A stretch of DNA of 10,202 nucleotides, from the NCBI GenBank assembly GCA_024278415.1, contig JAJRTI010000209.1, forward strand, positions 1 through 10,202, given 5' to 3'. This document shows positions 7,880 through 10,202 of the stretch, piece by piece. This stretch comes from Planctomycetota bacterium. GTDB taxonomy: Bacteria > Planctomycetota > Brocadiia > JAJRTI01. Each line of letters opens with the position of its first letter. Within the stretch, counting starts at the first letter, position 1. The position numbers and the translations under genes were made by a program. Under the pieces are notes generated by a model. It did no database searches. It was not told where the DNA came from and worked only from the letters and a program-made list of their open reading frames with translations.

Positions 7880-7981
7880 ATCATGGTCGTAAATGGGGTA
7901 ACCAATCTTGAGAGAGGGCGGGGCGGCTGACTCGGAAATGGCGGAGCGCTGCTTTGCCGCCACACAAGCCTGGAGTCGACC

Positions 7982-8578
7982 ATGCCGTTCCCAATCCGAT
8001 GCGTGAACCCGAAGTGCGCCAAGACGCTGAAAGTGCCCAACCACGTGGCCGGCAAGCCTGCGCGTTGTCCGATCTGCAACCAGAAGATGCTCGCGCCGGT
8101 GCCAGAAGTGTTCCACTGCGAGATCGACAAGGACCAGATCGAGCAGGTCAGCATGCAGGTGGTGAACCAGGCCTTCGAGTTCATCCAGGCCTACCTCAGG
8201 CAGAAGCGAGCGCTCTGGTCGATCGTGCAGCTTGACATTCTGTGGGATCCTGGAGTGGAGCCGATCTGGCGAGACGAGAGCCTGCGCGAGTGGTATGGAT
8301 CGCTCCGCAAGCGAATCCCCGCCGCGCTTTACTGGCTCACGGAGGAGAGTGCGATGCTCTACCTGCACATGGTGGCGCAGTTTGACCCGTCGCAGCCGGG
8401 TGGAGCGACGCGCGAGGAATTGTGGCGTGTGATCACGGACACCACGCCCGCGCTCCAAGCCCTGCTGCATCGGCTGTTCGGGGAGGACGAGGCGACCGTG
8501 GACAGGCTGGTGAGCCGGCTCTGTGGCCGGATGCAGCAGATCCTGAAACGGCAGAAGATGGAGAACATTTTCGTCTAG
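7982..8578 (+). CDS. Zinc-ribbon protein of unknown function
   Basis: A 198-residue, probably cytoplasmic protein with no signal peptide or membrane segment. GGAG at 7972-7975 sits 6 bases before the ATG. Residues 5-35 form a zinc ribbon: C7-x4-C12 and C29-x2-C32, with the VPNHVAGKPARCPIC loop typical of short ribbons common in planctomycete-like proteins. Residues about 45-198 are a mostly helical domain I do not recognise, rich in Trp, Leu and charged residues (VNQAFEFIQAYLRQKRALW, LREWYGSLRKRI, LQALLHRLFGEDEATVDRL). It ends in a basic helix. The FHA-like gene starts 17 bases after its stop, so the two are very likely co-transcribed and may act together. A decayed relative of its ribbon lies upstream at 7570. 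Zinc binding is inferred from the motif; the function is unknown. Confidence 0.85.
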   Translation: MPFPIRCVNPKCAKTLKVPNHVAGKPARCPICNQKMLAPVPEVFHCEIDKDQIEQVSMQVVNQAFEFIQAYLRQKRALWSIVQLDILWDPGVEPIWRDESLREWYGSLRKRIPAALYWLTEESAMLYLHMVAQFDPSQPGGATREELWRVITDTTPALQALLHRLFGEDEATVDRLVSRLCGRMQQILKRQKMENIFV

Positions 8579-8595
8579 GCGAAAGGCGCCCCGCA

Positions 8596-8976
8596 ATGCC
8601 AACGCTAGAACCACTAGGTCCAGCCGAGCGCCTCGCGCACAAGCCCCACAAGCTTGCCCGATACGTGATGGCGCGCGGCCATGCCACGCTCGGCAGGGAT
8701 TCAAGTTGTGACATCAAGTTCAGTGTGCCGGAAGATGCCCCTGCTGGGGAGCGTGCGGATCTCGAGCGGTTGCTGAAGCTTGTGCCCATCAAGAGCGTGC
8801 GGGTCGTGCGGGAGGAGGGCATCTACTACCTCGAGCCCATGGGGCCGGTGTCGGGCGTATACCTGAACGGGGAGCCGCTGACGCAACGAGAGGGCTTGTT
8901 CGACCTCGATGAAATCTGCTTTGGCGACCCGGAGGGCGAGGAGGCCGTGCGGCTGTACTTCAGGGCCACGGGGTAG
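8596..8976 (+). CDS. Small FHA-like domain protein lacking the usual phosphopeptide-binding histidine
   Basis: A 126-residue protein. The ATG at 8596 is chosen because GAAAGG (8581-8586) lies 9 bases upstream and the FHA-like fold starts soon after it. The frame is open further back inside the preceding gene, but that is a shadow. Residues about 20-120 look like one FHA domain: TLGRDSSCDI (31-40) matches the conserved GR..xCDI strand and loop, and GVYLNGEPL (87-95) followed by LFDLDEICFGD (101-111) matches the later NG and DEI.FG strands. Between them the usual SxxH is not evident (KSVRVV at 66-71 stands in its place), and about 20 extra residues (43-64) separate it from the first motif. Phosphothreonine binding is therefore uncertain. 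It sits 17 bases downstream of the zinc-ribbon gene as the second gene of a pair. Known FHA proteins are signalling adaptors; the partner here is unknown. Confidence 0.8.
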   Translation: MPTLEPLGPAERLAHKPHKLARYVMARGHATLGRDSSCDIKFSVPEDAPAGERADLERLLKLVPIKSVRVVREEGIYYLEPMGPVSGVYLNGEPLTQREGLFDLDEICFGDPEGEEAVRLYFRATG

Positions 8977-9036
8977 GGGGGCCGGGGACGCGGTGCGTCT
9001 GCCTGCCGCGACGTGCGCGGCGCAACGTGGCGAGGC

Positions 9037-9104
9037 TCGTAGTAGGGCGATTTATCGCCCGTCTCTCCAGGGGTGCCGACGGGCGATAAATCGCCCTAAT
9101 ACGA
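9037..9104. repeat. Near-perfect long inverted repeat built of GGGCGAT palindromes
   Basis: The arms at 9043-9063 and 9078-9098 are perfect 21-base reverse complements around a 14-base loop. Allowing one mismatch they extend to 9037-9063 and 9078-9104, 26 of 27 pairs. Each arm contains its own palindrome, GGGCGAT-TT-ATCGCCC. It lies between two convergent genes and could act as a bidirectional transcript end. The internal palindrome also resembles small mobile REP-type repeats seen in many environmental genomes. No T-run follows. Confidence 0.8.
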
Positions 9105-9130
9105 ACGGCCTGACGGCGGCGCGGCTGCCT

Positions 9131-9158
9131 CTTTCTCACGGCGAAGTCTGCGAGAAAG
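9131..9158. repeat. Short inverted repeat next to the large one
   Basis: CTTTCTC (9131-9137) pairs with GAGAAAG (9152-9158) around a 14-base loop. It lies 9 bases beyond the stop codon of the minus-strand gene ending at 9168, where a terminator could be, but no T-run follows on that strand. It may be part of the same repeat cluster as 9037-9104. Confidence 0.4.
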
Positions 9159-9167
9159 TGTAGACCG

Positions 9168-10202
9168 TTAGCGGCCCATCTTGCGTAGGGCGAGTATGTG
9201 CCGCGCGCAGTCGGCTTTGAATCGATCGTAGTCATCGAAGGAGAGGCCTACGTCGACCTTGAAGCTGCCGCCGACCGCCGGCTGTCCCTGCACCCCCACG
9301 GTGCGCTTGGTCCAGTCGCCTTGCATGCTGCGGTTCGTGCGCAGGTGCGACAGGTCGAGCCGCGCGATCCAGCCGTTGAGCATGGTCTGAGCTTCCTGCG
9401 CACGCTTCTTCAACTGCGCGTCGTTGGTCGCTTGAGCACGCCGGATGAGGTTCGTCAGCGTGCGCGCATATCGGTAGTCGTCGATGCCCTCTCGGAGTCC
9501 CTCCCAGCCCAGCGCGGGGCCGCCTCGGCGCTTGCCGCGAGGCGGGTAGTAGAAGATCGTGTCGCCATGCCTGCCCGAGTAGTCGTCGTACGGCTTGTCG
9601 TCGCCCCAGGAGTAGGCCCACGAGAGCAGGCCGTCCGCGTTGGACCAGAGCATGTAGAGTCCGGCAGCAAAGCGCATCGTCTCGACGTGGTAGCCGGTCG
9701 TGTCCACGTTGTAGAACCAGATGCGCTTGCGGCCGCGGTGATACCCCTGGACAATGCCCAGCCATTCGTCCCGCGGGAACACACGCTTGCCGTAGAGCAA
9801 CGGCCCGTAGCAGTGCACGAGCACGTCGGTAAACGGATACGTCTCCTCGGTCAGTTCCGGCTTCACGTTCGTGCCATCCATTTCAGTGCGCAGCCCAGGG
9901 ATCTGCTTCAGGAGCTTCAGCTCGCGCAACGCGGTCTTGTAACGGCTCGTGTGCGCATAGACTTCGTCCTCTGGCTGGAAGATGATTTCGGGCCACCCCC
10001 GGCGTTTGCCTTCGGCCACGAGCGCGGCAACGATGGACTTGTACGCCTCCCCGAACGCGTCGCTCTCCAGGGGGCCTTGCTTCAGGCAGAACCGGCGCAC
10101 GTCGCTGCCCATGAGCCAGACGATCGGCTCCGGGAAGCGGGCGCGGGAATAGGCGTCCATCGCCTTCTCGATAGCCGACGCGCCATCGAACAGCACCTTG
10201 GC
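9168..10202 (-). CDS. GH123/DUF4091-like glycoside hydrolase-type protein, N-terminus cut by the window edge
   Basis: The frame is open to the right edge; the GTG at 10196 is unlikely to be the true start, because the sequence enters mid-domain (LFDGASAIEKAMDAYSRA). About 344 residues are visible. Numbered from that GTG, IIFQPEDEVYAH at about 71-82 carries an adjacent Asp-Glu pair (77-78) like the catalytic pair of GH123 enzymes. Later sequence matches the DUF4091 style: NADGLLSWAYSWG, GDTIFYYPPRG and GLREGIDDYRYARTL. The protein ends with a short charged tail (ADCARHILALRKMGR). GH123 members include an exo-beta-N-acetylgalactosaminidase, but most DUF4091 proteins have no assigned substrate, so only a carbohydrate-related role is inferred. 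It converges with the FHA-like gene across the repeats at 9037-9158. Whether it has a signal peptide cannot be seen here. Confidence 0.83.
   Translation of the reverse strand, partial: AKVLFDGASAIEKAMDAYSRARFPEPIVWLMGSDVRRFCLKQGPLESDAFGEAYKSIVAALVAEGKRRGWPEIIFQPEDEVYAHTSRYKTALRELKLLKQIPGLRTEMDGTNVKPELTEETYPFTDVLVHCYGPLLYGKRVFPRDEWLGIVQGYHRGRKRIWFYNVDTTGYHVETMRFAAGLYMLWSNADGLLSWAYSWGDDKPYDDYSGRHGDTIFYYPPRGKRRGGPALGWEGLREGIDDYRYARTLTNLIRRAQATNDAQLKKRAQEAQTMLNGWIARLDLSHLRTNRSMQGDWTKRTVGVQGQPAVGGSFKVDVGLSFDDYDRFKADCARHILALRKMGR

Overview
The window is high-GC DNA, most likely from an environmental bacterium of the PVC group (Planctomycetota, Lentisphaerota or Verrucomicrobiota) or a similar polysaccharide degrader. 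This is inferred from the gene mix: a large secreted arabinofuranosidase-like glycoside hydrolase, a GH123/DUF4091-like protein, a zinc-ribbon protein paired with a forkhead-associated (FHA)-like protein, an elaborate hybrid histidine kinase, and short palindromic intergenic repeats. No rRNA, tRNA, CRISPR array, transposase or phage gene was seen.

Layout from left to right. Positions 1-789 hold no convincing gene, but contain a nested palindromic repeat (305-373), a weak candidate promoter and a hairpin just before the first gene. 790-3174 (+) is a secreted clan-A-type glycoside hydrolase with a carbohydrate-binding-like module between its N-terminal segment and its barrel. After a convergent gap come two minus-strand signalling genes. 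They are transcribed from about 7216 down to 3373: a CHASE8-HAMP hybrid histidine kinase with two receiver domains and an Hpt domain, whose sensor part lies in a different reading frame, and an HD-GYP response regulator overlapping it by 4 bases. 7217-7981 is a divergent intergenic region with what looks like a decayed zinc-ribbon gene start. 7982-8578 and 8596-8976 (+) form a two-gene unit, zinc ribbon plus degenerate FHA. 8977-9167 carries strong inverted repeats. 9168 to the right edge (-) is a GH123/DUF4091-like protein whose N-terminus lies outside the window.

Working together: the kinase and HD-GYP pair looks like an RpfC/RpfG-type phosphorelay in which a periplasmic signal would control cyclic-di-GMP breakdown. 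The two glycoside-hydrolase-type proteins point to polysaccharide use, but nothing in the sequence ties them directly to the signalling operon. The least explained part is the zinc-ribbon/FHA gene pair and the zinc-ribbon relic upstream of it. Start choices, domain calls and repeats were read by eye; no database search was run.
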